A stretch of DNA of 48,345 nt, from positions 1 to 48,345 of the forward strand of contig JALGUG010000012.1 of NCBI GenBank assembly GCA_029820995.1, given 5' to 3'. The position numbers and the translations under genes were made by a program. Position 1 is the first letter of the stretch. Every line of letters starts with the position of its first letter. Of the stretch, positions 1 to 8,524 are shown piece by piece. The stretch is from Candidatus Zipacnadia bacterium. GTDB taxonomy: Bacteria > Armatimonadota > Zipacnadia > JALGUG01. Below the pieces are notes generated by a model. That model saw only the letters and a program-made list of their open reading frames with translations, made no database searches and was not told the DNA's origin.

Positions 1-45
1 GCAGAGAAAGGTTCTGCGCTGAGTCCCGGAAAGCGAGGAGAAGCG

Positions 46-1089
46 ATGCGAAAGGCTCTAGCTGTTCTGATCGCGTTGGCAGCACTGCCGGTCGCCTTGG
101 CTCAGGAGCCGGTCTTGCTGCAGCGGAAATTCACCTTGGGTCAGGAGGTCGCCTATCGCCTGACTGTGACCGGGTTGGCTGCTATCGAGAGCGACGCGCC
201 CGAGGGGATGGGCCTGCCGACAGGAGATGCGCAACTGGACCTCACTGCCGAGTTTGCGCAGCGCGTCGAAGCGCTCGGCCAGGGCTGGGCGGAGCTGGCT
301 GTGCGGCTAGAGCAGGCTTCCCTGGATGCGAATCTGGCAGCCGGCGCCTTTGAGGCCGAGTTCCACATCAAGCTGCCGGAGGGTGACGTGCAGGTGCTGT
401 TCAATGGCCAGCCCGCGCCGCAGGAGGAGAAGCCGAAGGATTTGGAGCCCTTGCTGGCCCTGGCACGACTGCCCATACTGGTGCGCACAGACCCCGCCGG
501 CCGTATTGTCGGCCTGCCGCAGCTTGACCTCCTGACCGTGGCAGCGCCCCAACTCGACCTTCAGGCCATGCAGGCGGCCAGCACCGGCTTCCTGCCGACC
601 CGGCCGGTGAGTGTGGGCGATGCCTGGAAGCAAAGGCAGGCCTTGCCCCTCGCTCTGCCGGCGCCGGATGGGACCAAGCAGAAGGAAATCGTGCTGGATT
701 ACGCTCTCAAGGAGTTGACGAAGCTGGAGGACCGCGATGTCGCCCGCATCGGTGTGACCGGCAAGTTCGCCGTGGGCGACATGCGGGGCTTCCGCTGGCC
801 CGGCAAGTCCGAGGCCAAGCCGAAAGAGGGCGAGCCCCAGAAGGAACCGGCTGGGCTGGAGAGCCTGAACGCAGAGATCGGCGGCAACATCTATTTCGAC
901 TGGCACGAGGGCCAGGTTGTCAGGGCGGACCTGACGGTCAAGGCCGACGCCCGGTTCTCCGAATGGAAGAAGCCACCCGCGCAGCCCGACAAACAACCGC
1001 AGGAAACAGTAGAGGCCGCGGCGCCAATCCTCATCCATACGGCACTGAAGGACATCGAACTGACCATCACGCTGGAGCGCATCAAGTAG
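46..1089 (+). CDS. Secreted protein of unknown function
   Basis: A 347-residue protein with a clear Sec signal peptide (positive MRKA, hydrophobic core to about residue 18, cleavage near ALA-QE). The ATG is preceded by GAGGAG five bases upstream, which supports this start. The mature part is mixed alpha/beta with no catalytic motif that I recognise. It contains a Pro/Lys/Glu-rich stretch around residues 262-275 and again near 315-325, probably linkers. The N-terminal pattern (FTLGQEVAYRLTVTG) and repeated short beta strands resemble uncharacterised periplasmic beta-rich proteins of environmental bacteria, but I do not recognise a named family. It is convergent with the propeller gene that follows. 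Function unknown; reality as a secreted protein is fairly sure. Confidence 0.85.
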   Translation: MRKALAVLIALAALPVALAQEPVLLQRKFTLGQEVAYRLTVTGLAAIESDAPEGMGLPTGDAQLDLTAEFAQRVEALGQGWAELAVRLEQASLDANLAAGAFEAEFHIKLPEGDVQVLFNGQPAPQEEKPKDLEPLLALARLPILVRTDPAGRIVGLPQLDLLTVAAPQLDLQAMQAASTGFLPTRPVSVGDAWKQRQALPLALPAPDGTKQKEIVLDYALKELTKLEDRDVARIGVTGKFAVGDMRGFRWPGKSEAKPKEGEPQKEPAGLESLNAEIGGNIYFDWHEGQVVRADLTVKADARFSEWKKPPAQPDKQPQETVEAAAPILIHTALKDIELTITLERIK

Positions 1090-1112
1090 CCTCGGCGCAG
1101 CGCCTGCGTTCC

Positions 1113-1145
1113 CGGGGCACGATCAACCGAGATCGGGCCGCCCCG
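1113..1145. terminator. Possible bidirectional stem-loop between convergent genes
   Basis: In the 58-base gap between two convergent genes, CGGGGC (1113-1118) pairs with GCCCCG (1140-1145) and an inner GATC (1121-1124) pairs with GATC (1131-1134). The position suits a shared terminator, but there is no T-run, so this is a weak call. Confidence 0.3.
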
Positions 1146-1147
1146 AG

Positions 1148-2140
1148 CTATTTGTCCCCATCCGGCGCCAACGTTAGCCGCCACACGTCATTCTGCACCG
1201 GCCAGGAGTTCCCGGCCACGACCCACAGACTGTTGTCGTAGACGTAGCATGTCGGCTCGTGCCGAGGCGAAAACGCGGGCTCCGAGACAAACTCGTGCCA
1301 ATTCTTCCCATCCTCCGTGTACCAGACATCACCCAGATTCCGATGATGCACATTGTCATAGCCGCCGATGATCCACATTCGGCCGGCGTAGACCTGGGAA
1401 ATGAACCACATCCTCGGCGCCCAGGGCGCGTGCTCCAGGACGCGCTCCCAGCGCACGCCGTCGGCGGAACACCAAACATCGTTGTAGGTAGTGAACTGGT
1501 GGTACCCTTTCTCAGGCGGAGTATTCTCCTGCGAGGTCTTGCCGCCCATGAGCCAGAGCTTGCCCCCGAAGACCACCACCGCCGACGCCGACCGCGGCCC
1601 ATAGGGCGCGTCTCTTGTGGCGCAGGTCCAATTCACGCCGTCCGTCGAATGCCACACGTCCTGGCCGCTGCCGAGTTGCCAGATCTCACCCTGGTAGACA
1701 ACAGCCTCCCCATAACCTCTCGTGCCGAAGGGCGTAGCGGCGGCGACCTGGCTCCACGTCACGCCGTCCGTCGAGGACCAGACGCTGCCCTTGATGGCCC
1801 ACATCTTATTCTTGTAGACCACCATCTCGCTGTACCCGTCGTACGGCGTGCTGTCGTTCACGAGTGTCCACGTTGACCCGTCCACTGAACACCACAAATC
1901 CCGGGTGAGGACGTTGCCGTGATAGTACCCGTTGCTCAGCCACATCTTCCCGTCGAACACCAGGTCCTCCGCCGTGTCGCGCGGGCTGAACGCGGCCTTC
2001 GGCGTGACACACGTCCAGGTGCCGACGCGAGCTCGAGTGTCACCGGCCTCAACGGCCTCCTCCCCCTTGGCGTGCTGCTGTGGGCCCGTCAGAGCACTGA
2101 ACAGCAAGATGCATATCATCGCGCTCAGAACCTTTCGCAC
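1148..2140 (-). CDS. Secreted kelch-type beta-propeller protein
   Basis: About 330 residues. I chose the GTG at 2140 because GGAGGGGAG lies just upstream and the product then begins with a signal peptide (VRKVLSAMICILLFSALTG). A longer frame up to 2257 has arginine-rich, non-protein-like sequence. The mature protein contains about six repeats with the pattern DVW-S-DGV-W followed by PY or PF and a G-KLW or G-MWI segment, the spacing of kelch blades in a six-bladed propeller. Such propellers act as extracellular binding or scaffold domains; a few carry galactose oxidase activity, but I see no copper-ligand pattern. The gene faces the polysaccharide export gene across a 404-base regulatory gap. 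Confidence 0.82.
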   Translation of the reverse strand: MRKVLSAMICILLFSALTGPQQHAKGEEAVEAGDTRARVGTWTCVTPKAAFSPRDTAEDLVFDGKMWLSNGYYHGNVLTRDLWCSVDGSTWTLVNDSTPYDGYSEMVVYKNKMWAIKGSVWSSTDGVTWSQVAAATPFGTRGYGEAVVYQGEIWQLGSGQDVWHSTDGVNWTCATRDAPYGPRSASAVVVFGGKLWLMGGKTSQENTPPEKGYHQFTTYNDVWCSADGVRWERVLEHAPWAPRMWFISQVYAGRMWIIGGYDNVHHRNLGDVWYTEDGKNWHEFVSEPAFSPRHEPTCYVYDNSLWVVAGNSWPVQNDVWRLTLAPDGDK

Positions 2141-2285
2141 GGCATGACTCCCCTCCGGCGCAGATCCGCACACGAGCTCTTGAGAGCAAGTGGCCGGCCC
2201 TCTGGCGACCACAGCCTCAGCTCGCCGCCTTGAACCACTCCGCTTTTTCGGGTACACTTATGTTGAAGTAATCTGGCCACGGCTT

Positions 2286-2349
2286 GATCATGGGGCCTGA
2301 CTCCTTCGCTTTGTCTTACCGCCAACTAGGAGTATAGCGCCCCATGATC
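2286..2349. repeat. Long inverted repeat / stem-loop in divergent intergenic region
   Basis: Two perfect 11-base arms, GATCATGGGGC (2286-2296) and GCCCCATGATC (2339-2349), enclose an inner ACTCC/GGAGT pair (2300-2304 with 2329-2333). On the plus strand the structure is followed by CTTTTTT, as in an intrinsic terminator, although no plus-strand gene ends here. On the minus strand it would lie in the leader of the propeller gene. Role unresolved. Confidence 0.6.
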
Positions 2350-2402
2350 CTTTTTTCACCCTTTTACACAAGAAAGCTTACACTACCCTTTGCGCGGATG
2401 CA

Positions 2403-2432
2403 TTGACACTGCCCATGCCTTCTGGGTATAAT
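2403..2432 (+). promoter_or_regulatory. Sigma70 promoter of the polysaccharide export gene
   Basis: A perfect -35 box TTGACA (2403-2408) and a perfect -10 box TATAAT (2427-2432) are separated by 18 bases. Transcription would start near 2439 and give a leader of about 105 bases before the ATG at 2545. That leader contains a strong hairpin and a 12-base palindrome. It is the best match to consensus that I found in the window. Confidence 0.8.
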
Positions 2433-2450
2433 CTGACTGGTTTATTGTCC

Positions 2451-2472
2451 GCCGGGGCAGTACTGCGCCGGC
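2451..2472 (+). promoter_or_regulatory. GC-rich leader hairpin upstream of polysaccharide export gene
   Basis: A 22-base near-perfect palindrome (one mismatched pair), centred on CAGTACTG, with flanking GCCGG/CCGGC arms. It begins about 12 bases after the predicted transcription start and is followed three bases later by TTTT. It could act as an attenuator, an mRNA-stabilising 5' hairpin or a protein-binding site. Confidence 0.5.
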
Positions 2473-2485
2473 CTGTTTTGACCAC

Positions 2486-2497
2486 TGCACTAGTGCA
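2486..2497. promoter_or_regulatory. Perfect 12-base palindrome, possible operator
   Basis: TGCACTAGTGCA is a perfect palindrome in the leader between the promoter and the AGGAGG ribosome site (2529-2534). Its size and symmetry suit a dimeric repressor, but the regulator is unknown. Confidence 0.4.
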
Positions 2498-2544
2498 CCA
2501 GAATACGCAGCCGACATCGCAGCAATACAGGAGGCACCCCCGAA

Positions 2545-4233
2545 ATGGCGACCCCCGAGAGTCGCTTGTCTTGCCGGGATCTGCTGATGCCTCGCGCTCG
2601 TCAACTCATCTTGATCGCGTGCACCCTTCTGCTGGTGGGCGCCTGGGGCCTCTGGGCTCAGGATGGCCTGTTGGAGATCGAGCCGGGAGACGTGCTGACG
2701 ATTGCGGTTCACGGTGAACAGGAGTTGAGCGGCGATTACGCGGTCGGAGCCGACGGCGCAGTGTTCCTCCCGCTGACGGGTCGCGTTGACGTGGCCGGAC
2801 ACAGCGTCGCCGAGGTTCAGGTGCTGATTGCCAATCGCCTCGGGAAGTACCTGAAGCGTCCCGATGTCGCCGTCATGTTCTCGCCGGACAAGGCTATCCG
2901 CCGGGCGTTCCTGACGGGCTACACGCAGAAGACCGGCATCATTCCGGTACCCGCGGGCACCACAGTGGCCCAGGCCATCGCCGCTGCCGGCGGCGCCTTG
3001 CCGGAGGGCGACCTCTCGCGTGTGGCTGTCACGTCGCGTAGTGGCGAGGTCGCATATCTGGACCTCAGTGGGCTGCGCGAACCGGGTCGGCCGGTGGAGC
3101 AGCGGGTCGTGCGCATGAACGACATCATCCATGTCCCTTTGAGCGAAGACATGATCGCCGTGTTCGGCCAGGTCACCCGCCCGGGGAAGTATCCGCTGCC
3201 GGAGCGTAAGGTCACGGCCCTGGAGGCCGCCGCCGGCCAGCTCATGGGGGGCGGCGTGCTGCCTGACGGCGACCTGACGGGCGCCTTTGTGCTGCGCCGC
3301 AACCAGCAAATCATCCACGTCAACCTGGAGCGCATCCTCCGCGAAGGTCACATGGAGGAAGACGTGGAGCTCCAGCCGGGCGATGCGGTCGTCGTGCCTC
3401 TGGCCGGACGAATCTCGGTGCTCGGTGCCGTGGTCGAGCCCCAGACCTTTGCCACCAACGAACAGATCACGATCCTGGACGCCCTCGGGCGCGTGGGTGG
3501 ACCAACCCCGCTCGCCGACTTGCCCAACGCGGCTCTAATCCGAGGCAAGCAACGAACGCCCATAGACCTGGATGCCATGTGGCGAGCCGGAGATATCTCC
3601 CAGAACATGGTCCTCAAGCCGGGCGACGTCCTGATTATTCCCGAGAATGAGAACCAGGTGCTTGTGCTCGGCCAGATCACCAAGCCCGGCGCCTATCCCT
3701 TTACTCGGAACCTAAAGGTTCTCGATGTGCTGGCGCTCGCGGGGCCGGTACTGCCCACCGCCGACAAGGCGGGCGCCCGGATTATTCGGGCTTCCGGGCA
3801 GGTTGATCTGGATCTCGTAGCGCTGCTGGAGGACGGCGATGTCACCCAGAACTTGCCGCTGCAGCCTCAGGATGCCATTGTCGTGCCCGAGGCCGACCGA
3901 GTGTACATCTTCGGGGCGGTGAACAAGGCCGGCGCGGTGCCGTACCACGAGGGGCAGACTTTGATCGAGCTGCTCGCCCAAGCCGGAGGGACGCGCCAGG
4001 AGGCCGCTCTGCAGCGGGTCCGCATCTCGCGGTCCGGCGAGTACGGCGCGGGCGAATTGATGCAGGTTGACCTGCGCGCCGTGCTCGAGGGGGGCAGCCC
4101 CGAGACGGCGCCCGAAGTTCAGCCCGGCGACATCATCTTCGTGCCCTTTGAGGCGCGCAAGTATCGCCGGACCTGGCAGGACTTCCGCGACATGGTGTTC
4201 ACCGGCATCGGCCTAATCAACGCGTTCAGGTAG
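2545..4233 (+). CDS. Polysaccharide export protein with five SLBB domains (Wza-like)
   Basis: 562 residues. AGGAGG (2529-2534) ten bases before the ATG supports the start; residues 15-39 form a signal peptide ending near LWAQDG. There is no lipobox cysteine, so unlike E. coli Wza it is probably not a lipoprotein. The poly-export domain comes first (about residues 42-115, beginning LEIEPGDVLTIAVHGE), followed by five consecutive SLBB beta-grasp units. Each begins like VFGQVTRPGKYP or VLGQITKPGAYP and ends with PGD--I-VP, at roughly 80-residue intervals. Proteins of this family form the periplasmic and outer-membrane channel for capsule or exopolysaccharide. No Wzc kinase, Wzx or glycosyltransferase lies nearby, so the rest of the export system must be elsewhere. 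Confidence 0.93.
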   Translation: MATPESRLSCRDLLMPRARQLILIACTLLLVGAWGLWAQDGLLEIEPGDVLTIAVHGEQELSGDYAVGADGAVFLPLTGRVDVAGHSVAEVQVLIANRLGKYLKRPDVAVMFSPDKAIRRAFLTGYTQKTGIIPVPAGTTVAQAIAAAGGALPEGDLSRVAVTSRSGEVAYLDLSGLREPGRPVEQRVVRMNDIIHVPLSEDMIAVFGQVTRPGKYPLPERKVTALEAAAGQLMGGGVLPDGDLTGAFVLRRNQQIIHVNLERILREGHMEEDVELQPGDAVVVPLAGRISVLGAVVEPQTFATNEQITILDALGRVGGPTPLADLPNAALIRGKQRTPIDLDAMWRAGDISQNMVLKPGDVLIIPENENQVLVLGQITKPGAYPFTRNLKVLDVLALAGPVLPTADKAGARIIRASGQVDLDLVALLEDGDVTQNLPLQPQDAIVVPEADRVYIFGAVNKAGAVPYHEGQTLIELLAQAGGTRQEAALQRVRISRSGEYGAGELMQVDLRAVLEGGSPETAPEVQPGDIIFVPFEARKYRRTWQDFRDMVFTGIGLINAFR

Positions 4234-4295
4234 GAGCGTCATTGATGACGCCCAGTGGGGCCACATGGCGGGCGGAGGGGTGATGAGTGGCGTCC

Positions 4296-4463
4296 CTAGG
4301 ACGCCTCCGAGGGCGGGGGTTTCTTCTTCTCGCGGTATTCGGTCTGCAGCGCGGTGTTGCACTTGGTGCAGCGCCAGGTGACCTTTTCACCATCAACGCC
4401 GGAGGGCGCTACCTCAGCCTTGCACAGAACGTTGGCCTGACACTTGGGGCAGAAGGTCATCAT
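4296..4463 (-). CDS. Zinc-ribbon microprotein (55 residues)
   Basis: A short gene that begins MMTFCPKCQANVLCKAEVAP and ends REKKKPPPSEAS. Cysteines fall at residues 5, 8, 14, 32 and 35, giving CPKC and CTKC knuckles about 24 residues apart, a treble-clef or zinc-ribbon pattern. Its first ATG overlaps the TGA stop of the preceding phosphatase gene (ATGATGA), which is classic translational coupling; a second ATG follows immediately at 4460. The charged, proline-rich tail is probably disordered. The partner could be nucleic acid or the phosphatase product; nothing in the sequence decides. The overlap and cysteine spacing make it a convincing gene despite its size. Confidence 0.8.
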   Translation of the reverse strand: MMTFCPKCQANVLCKAEVAPSGVDGEKVTWRCTKCNTALQTEYREKKKPPPSEAS

Positions 4464-6493
4464 GGCTCATCAGCTCGCAGGTCGGCGATGACAGTCCCTT
4501 CGCTGTCGCGCGGAGCCGGAAGGTCGGCCAGCCACGCCAGAGTGGGTGCCACATCCGTGGTCCAGATGGGCACCTTCCGCCGGTAGCCGCGCTTGATCCC
4601 GGGACCGGCTGCCAGGAAGATCCCGCGCACGGAAAAGCCGCCCAGGCGGGCCGTCGGGTGGCAGCAGTGGTGCACCCCTTGCTGGCCCTCGGTGTTGGCC
4701 AGCAGGGCCTTATCCGGCAGCGTCTCCGGGTCAATCGGGCCCGTGGAGTGAACCCGGACATCGTTAGTATATCCGGGCTCGAGATAGTAGATCAAGTCCC
4801 CGACGGTCTCGCCCCACTGGCCCAGGTGCTCCGCCTCCTCCACGCGCAACACCTGTGCCACCGGGCACTTGCCGTTACGGGGATCAACAATGGATCGCAG
4901 CACGTGGATCGTCTGGTCCCGCACTCGCTCGTACTCCTCCCCCGGTTCCACGATCCCGTGCGGGTCCCGGCCCTTCAGGTTGACCCAGATGTTCTGGGCC
5001 AGCGGATGATCTCCCAACACGATCTTGCTTTTCTCCCAGTCCACCACCAGCTTGTCATCCTCGTCTCGCCCGTACTCCAGCAGCCCCGCTTCAATCAGCC
5101 ACTTCGCCAGCCAGATCGTGCTGTGCGTTGGTATCGCTCCGTGATCGGAGACCACCGCTACCAGCGTGTTCTCGTCGGCGCAGCGCTCCGTCACGGCCCC
5201 GACGAAGCCGTCCAGCACCTCCATCTCCTGCCGGTAGCGCTGCCACGCCTCGTCTTCCTTTTCCGGGTCGTACTGGGGGCTCTCCGGGTAGAGCTCATTC
5301 ATCCGCTGATGGTTCAGCCCGTCGGGCGCATGGAGCTGCGTGAATAGCACGTCCCACTCGCCCTGGCCGGCCAGGTACTCGCAGACCATGGCCAGTCCCT
5401 CCGCCTGGTCGCTGATCGATTCGCGAACCTGGCACAGCGGACCCAGCTTCGGCTGATCGTCCTTGGTGCCGTCGGTCTCCAGCGCCCCGGGCCGACCGGC
5501 TTCCTGGCCGCGTCGGAAGCACTCCTCGATCAACTCCATCCCCAGCTCCTCCGGCTGAGACCAGCCCGTCGGATTGAAGATCGTGGTGCGGTATAGCTCG
5601 ATCTCGCGTCCGTCCTCTGAGAGACGCCGGAGCTTGAACTTGAATCGGCCCTCCCGGTCTCCCCAGGGCGTTTCGAACTCGTCGCCGATCCAGTCGCTCC
5701 ACTCGCCTTCCTTCAGAATGGCGACCGGGCTTTGCGCGTCGCGCCCCTTACAGATCATTAGCCGGTCGTACCGCTCCTCCGTGGAGGCCAGCACCAAACA
5801 ACAGTACAGCAGCTCCGGGTCAACGGCACCTCGATCCGCGAACGGTCGAGCCACAATCCAGCCGGCGCCCGTGGGTTCCACGGAGGCCTCGCCCGTGATC
5901 ACCAGCGCGGTCTCCAGCGGCGACTTGGCCGAATCGGGTGGCTCCGCCCAGCCCGTTGGCCGGCCCACACGGAGGCGCAGCGTGCTCTCGTCTCTCGGGC
6001 TCGTCGAGTACAGGCTGGCAGTGCTCATCCGCACCAGCTTGGAGGAATAGGGCCCCGAGCCGTCCACCACGACGGCCTGCGGCGAGTTGGGTGGCCAGCC
6101 GCCCGGGTAGTTGACCAGCAGGCAGCGCTTTCCCGCTCGCGCCGCGGCCTGCCAGAACCACTCCACCTGGGCATGGCCGCTGAGCGTCTCGTCGGCCACG
6201 TTGGCAAAGGGCGGGAAGATGTTGCGGCCGAACTGGTGCAGCTCGCCGAACTCCTCGCCGTGATGGTGCGCACCGAAGCTGTTGTTGCCGTGGGTGCCCG
6301 TCCAGGTACCCGTAGCCAGGGTCGTCCAGTTGGTGGGCGTGTCGCACGGCGGCGAGGGCAGCGCCTCGCAGAACGCGCCTTCCCGCAGCAGTCGGGCAAA
6401 GTTCGGGGCTGCGCCGCTGGAGGCGAATTTGTGCACCAACTCGGGCATTAACCCGTCAAGCCCGATTACGATCAGCTTTCGGGATTCACTCAT
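4460..6493 (-). CDS. Alkaline-phosphatase-superfamily phosphodiesterase/phosphatase (Thr nucleophile)
   Basis: 677 residues, starting at the ATG at 6493 (MSESRKLIVIGLDGL), with AGGGAGAG upstream; the 54 codons before it are GC-rich and not protein-like. The fold is that of type I nucleotide pyrophosphatase/phosphodiesterases and phosphonoacetate hydrolase-like enzymes. D13 is the first metal ligand, T52 in PPCDTPTNW aligns with the catalytic threonine of NPP enzymes, and N55, TG (61-62) and HG (68-69) follow. Later come HAPDGLNHQ and VVSDHGAIPTHS, and a terminal H near EGQQGVHH, completing a two-metal site. The C-terminus has the family signature TTDVAPTLAWLADLP. There is no signal peptide, so it is probably cytoplasmic. 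A diverged paralogue lies at 32360-34189. Substrate unknown. Confidence 0.88.
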   Translation of the reverse strand: MSESRKLIVIGLDGLMPELVHKFASSGAAPNFARLLREGAFCEALPSPPCDTPTNWTTLATGTWTGTHGNNSFGAHHHGEEFGELHQFGRNIFPPFANVADETLSGHAQVEWFWQAAARAGKRCLLVNYPGGWPPNSPQAVVVDGSGPYSSKLVRMSTASLYSTSPRDESTLRLRVGRPTGWAEPPDSAKSPLETALVITGEASVEPTGAGWIVARPFADRGAVDPELLYCCLVLASTEERYDRLMICKGRDAQSPVAILKEGEWSDWIGDEFETPWGDREGRFKFKLRRLSEDGREIELYRTTIFNPTGWSQPEELGMELIEECFRRGQEAGRPGALETDGTKDDQPKLGPLCQVRESISDQAEGLAMVCEYLAGQGEWDVLFTQLHAPDGLNHQRMNELYPESPQYDPEKEDEAWQRYRQEMEVLDGFVGAVTERCADENTLVAVVSDHGAIPTHSTIWLAKWLIEAGLLEYGRDEDDKLVVDWEKSKIVLGDHPLAQNIWVNLKGRDPHGIVEPGEEYERVRDQTIHVLRSIVDPRNGKCPVAQVLRVEEAEHLGQWGETVGDLIYYLEPGYTNDVRVHSTGPIDPETLPDKALLANTEGQQGVHHCCHPTARLGGFSVRGIFLAAGPGIKRGYRRKVPIWTTDVAPTLAWLADLPAPRDSEGTVIADLRADEP

Positions 6494-6726
6494 GCCCTTG
6501 CCACTCTCCCTCAGCAGCCGACCAGGTCCTGGCGTGCCGGTTCCAGGCCCCGGCCTGTATGCGGACGCCTCCGCTAACGGTCGGCAACGCCCGCCTGTGC
6601 CCTCTCCCGCGGGGGCCCTGCGGTCTGTGGTCGAGACAGATAAGGCCAGGCCCATTCCCTTCCCTGGCGCGCACAGACCCCAGACGCGTCAACGGACACA
6701 ATTCATCACAGGTCTTCTTCCACCTG

Positions 6727-6756
6727 TTGCGTTAGAATCCCTGCTCATGGTATATT
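6727..6756 (+). promoter_or_regulatory. Possible sigma70 promoter
   Basis: TTGCGT (6727-6732) and TATATT (6751-6756) are separated by 18 bases; the -10 box matches consensus at five of six. It would drive the small secreted protein and the MFS gene, with a leader of about 30 bases if translation starts at 6793. Confidence 0.5.
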
Positions 6757-6792
6757 GTCACCGCAGTGCCGTTTTCTGTCAAACCTGGGGGC

Positions 6793-7101
6793 GTGAAAGT
6801 GTCGCGTCGCGACCTAGCCTTGTGTCTGACGTTGGCTGCACTAACCACGATGTGCCTCGCCATAGTGACTGCCGGGCGGGTCCGGGCTCAGGCCACGGGG
6901 CCGGGCGTGGTGGTGGACGAGCGCGAAGAGGAAACCCCGCGCGTGCTGTGCCTCGAGATGGGCCGGATGGAAGGCGTCCTTCACTGGCTGTCCTACCAGC
7001 GCACCCAGGTGATGTTGGTTGGGACGACCCAGGGCCTGGACGTATTCCAGGTATACCGGTACGGACAGCAGTACGACGTGGCGGGGGTTCCTACGCGCTA
7101 G
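6793..7101 (+). CDS. Small secreted protein of unknown function
   Basis: About 102 residues from GTG at 6793, preceded by GGGGGC; GTG codons at 6766 and 6799 are alternatives, and 6766 would leave almost no leader after the predicted promoter. The N-terminus is a signal peptide (VSRRDLALCLTLAALTTMCLAIVTAG, shown here in part), cleaved near VRA-QA. The mature part is about 65 residues with an acidic segment (DEREEE) and then a beta-rich region. No family recognised. It lies 42 bases before the MFS transporter on the same strand and may be co-transcribed with it. Confidence 0.6.
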   Translation: MKVSRRDLALCLTLAALTTMCLAIVTAGRVRAQATGPGVVVDEREEETPRVLCLEMGRMEGVLHWLSYQRTQVMLVGTTQGLDVFQVYRYGQQYDVAGVPTR

Positions 7102-7143
7102 CCGGCGTCTCCGCCCCGGCCGCACCCGCTTGGGGGTTCCCGG

Positions 7144-8517
7144 ATGGCCGAGGACCGCGGCCCCGAGGAGGCCGCTACCGCAGACGCCGTTCCCGACAAT
7201 CTGGCCCCGCCCTCTACCGTGCCCCTCCGCCATCACCTCGCGCTCTGCGTCTACTGGCTCAGCAACACGCTGCTCTGGGGTGCGCTGCTTCATCTCGCGC
7301 TGCAAAGCCGCCTCAGCGACTGGTTCGGTGAGACGACCGCCGGGTACTATCTTGCGCTCCTGGGCGGCGTCGGCGCCATCATCGCGACGGCTACTCAACT
7401 GATTGCCGGCGCCTTCAGCGACCGCTCGACCGCCCGACTGGGTCGCCGCAGACCGTACATCGCCGCCGGCAGTCTGCTCTGCGCCGGCGCGCTTCTGCTG
7501 CTGGGAGCATCCAGTTCCTTCTGGCCCTTCTTTCTGGGCTTCATTCTCGTTGAGTTCTTCAGCAACTTCGCCCTCGGGCCGTACTCGGCCCTCTTGCCCG
7601 ACACGGTCCCCACGCGCGAGCACGGCAAGACCTCCGGCTTCATGGGCGTCGCCCGCCTCATGGGCGACGCCGGCGGCATGGTGCTCGCCGCGGCGCTGCT
7701 GGAGGTCGGCACGCGTGCGGAGTACAGCGACCCCGCCGCGTACCTCAGCCTGCGCCGCGGCCGCATGTTGCTGCTCTGCGTCGTGATGGGCGGCTTCATG
7801 CTGCTCACCATGGTTATCACAGTGCTCACCATCAAAGAGCGAGCCCAGAAGACCCGCCCCGACGCGACCATCTGGGAGATCGTCGGCCGGTCCTTCCAGG
7901 TGGACCTGCGGGCCCACCGCGATTTCCTCTGGCTGTCCGTCTCCCGCGCCGTGACCAACCTGGGGATTTATTCCTTCCTCGTCACGCTGGAGTACTTCTG
8001 CCGCTACACCTTGCACGCGCCGAAGCCCGATCAGGCGACTATGACGTTGATGATCCCGGCTATCGTTGCCGCGGCGGTGGGCAGCGTCGCGTCGGGGATT
8101 GTCTCCGACCGGATCGGCCGCAAGCCGGTGCTATACCTGTCCCAGTTCCTGATGGCCGCCGGGGGGCTGGGCTATGCGCTCACTCCCAGCCTCGGCATCG
8201 GCCTGGCGCTGGCCATCCCGATGGGCTTCGGCTACGGCATCTTCACCGCAGTGGAATGGGCCATGGCCTGCACGTTCGTCCCCAAGAACGAAGCGGCGAA
8301 GTACCTGGGCTTTTGGAATGTCTCCGCGGTGGTCCCGCAGGTCTGCGCCTTTGGGTTGGGCGCCGTAGGGAGTGGGATCGGCGGTCGCTTTCCCGGCGTA
8401 GGCTGGCGGGTCATCTACTTGCTCAGCATGGTGTCCGCTCTGGTCGGAGCGTGGTTCCTCCGATATGTCCGCGAGCCGGTGAGGGAAGAGGACGGACGCC
8501 CAGCACCCACACGTTAG
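7144..8517 (+). CDS. MFS transporter, sugar-cation-symporter-like
   Basis: 457 residues with about 12 hydrophobic segments. After TM2 comes the A-motif region GAFSDRSTARLGRRRPYI, which is the form seen in sucrose and glycoside-pentoside-hexuronide cation symporters, where a basic cluster follows the SDR. The second half repeats it as GIVSDRIGRKPVLYLS. The first 28 residues are polar and cytoplasmic. The substrate cannot be read from the sequence, but a sugar is plausible given the many carbohydrate-active neighbours. GGGGG lies ahead of the ATG. The gene is convergent with the HD-GYP gene. Confidence 0.87.
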   Translation: MAEDRGPEEAATADAVPDNLAPPSTVPLRHHLALCVYWLSNTLLWGALLHLALQSRLSDWFGETTAGYYLALLGGVGAIIATATQLIAGAFSDRSTARLGRRRPYIAAGSLLCAGALLLLGASSSFWPFFLGFILVEFFSNFALGPYSALLPDTVPTREHGKTSGFMGVARLMGDAGGMVLAAALLEVGTRAEYSDPAAYLSLRRGRMLLLCVVMGGFMLLTMVITVLTIKERAQKTRPDATIWEIVGRSFQVDLRAHRDFLWLSVSRAVTNLGIYSFLVTLEYFCRYTLHAPKPDQATMTLMIPAIVAAAVGSVASGIVSDRIGRKPVLYLSQFLMAAGGLGYALTPSLGIGLALAIPMGFGYGIFTAVEWAMACTFVPKNEAAKYLGFWNVSAVVPQVCAFGLGAVGSGIGGRFPGVGWRVIYLLSMVSALVGAWFLRYVREPVREEDGRPAPTR

Positions 8518-8524
8518 CCCTTTG

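Noticed and set aside
2383..3351. Minus-strand open frame of 322 codons opposite the polysaccharide export gene
   Set aside because: Antisense shadow of SLBB coding sequence with no domain, and it would start within the real gene.
6841..8016. Minus-strand open frame of 391 codons opposite the MFS gene
   Set aside because: Composition is dominated by E, G, H and Q; the opposite strand has clear membrane segments and the transporter motif.
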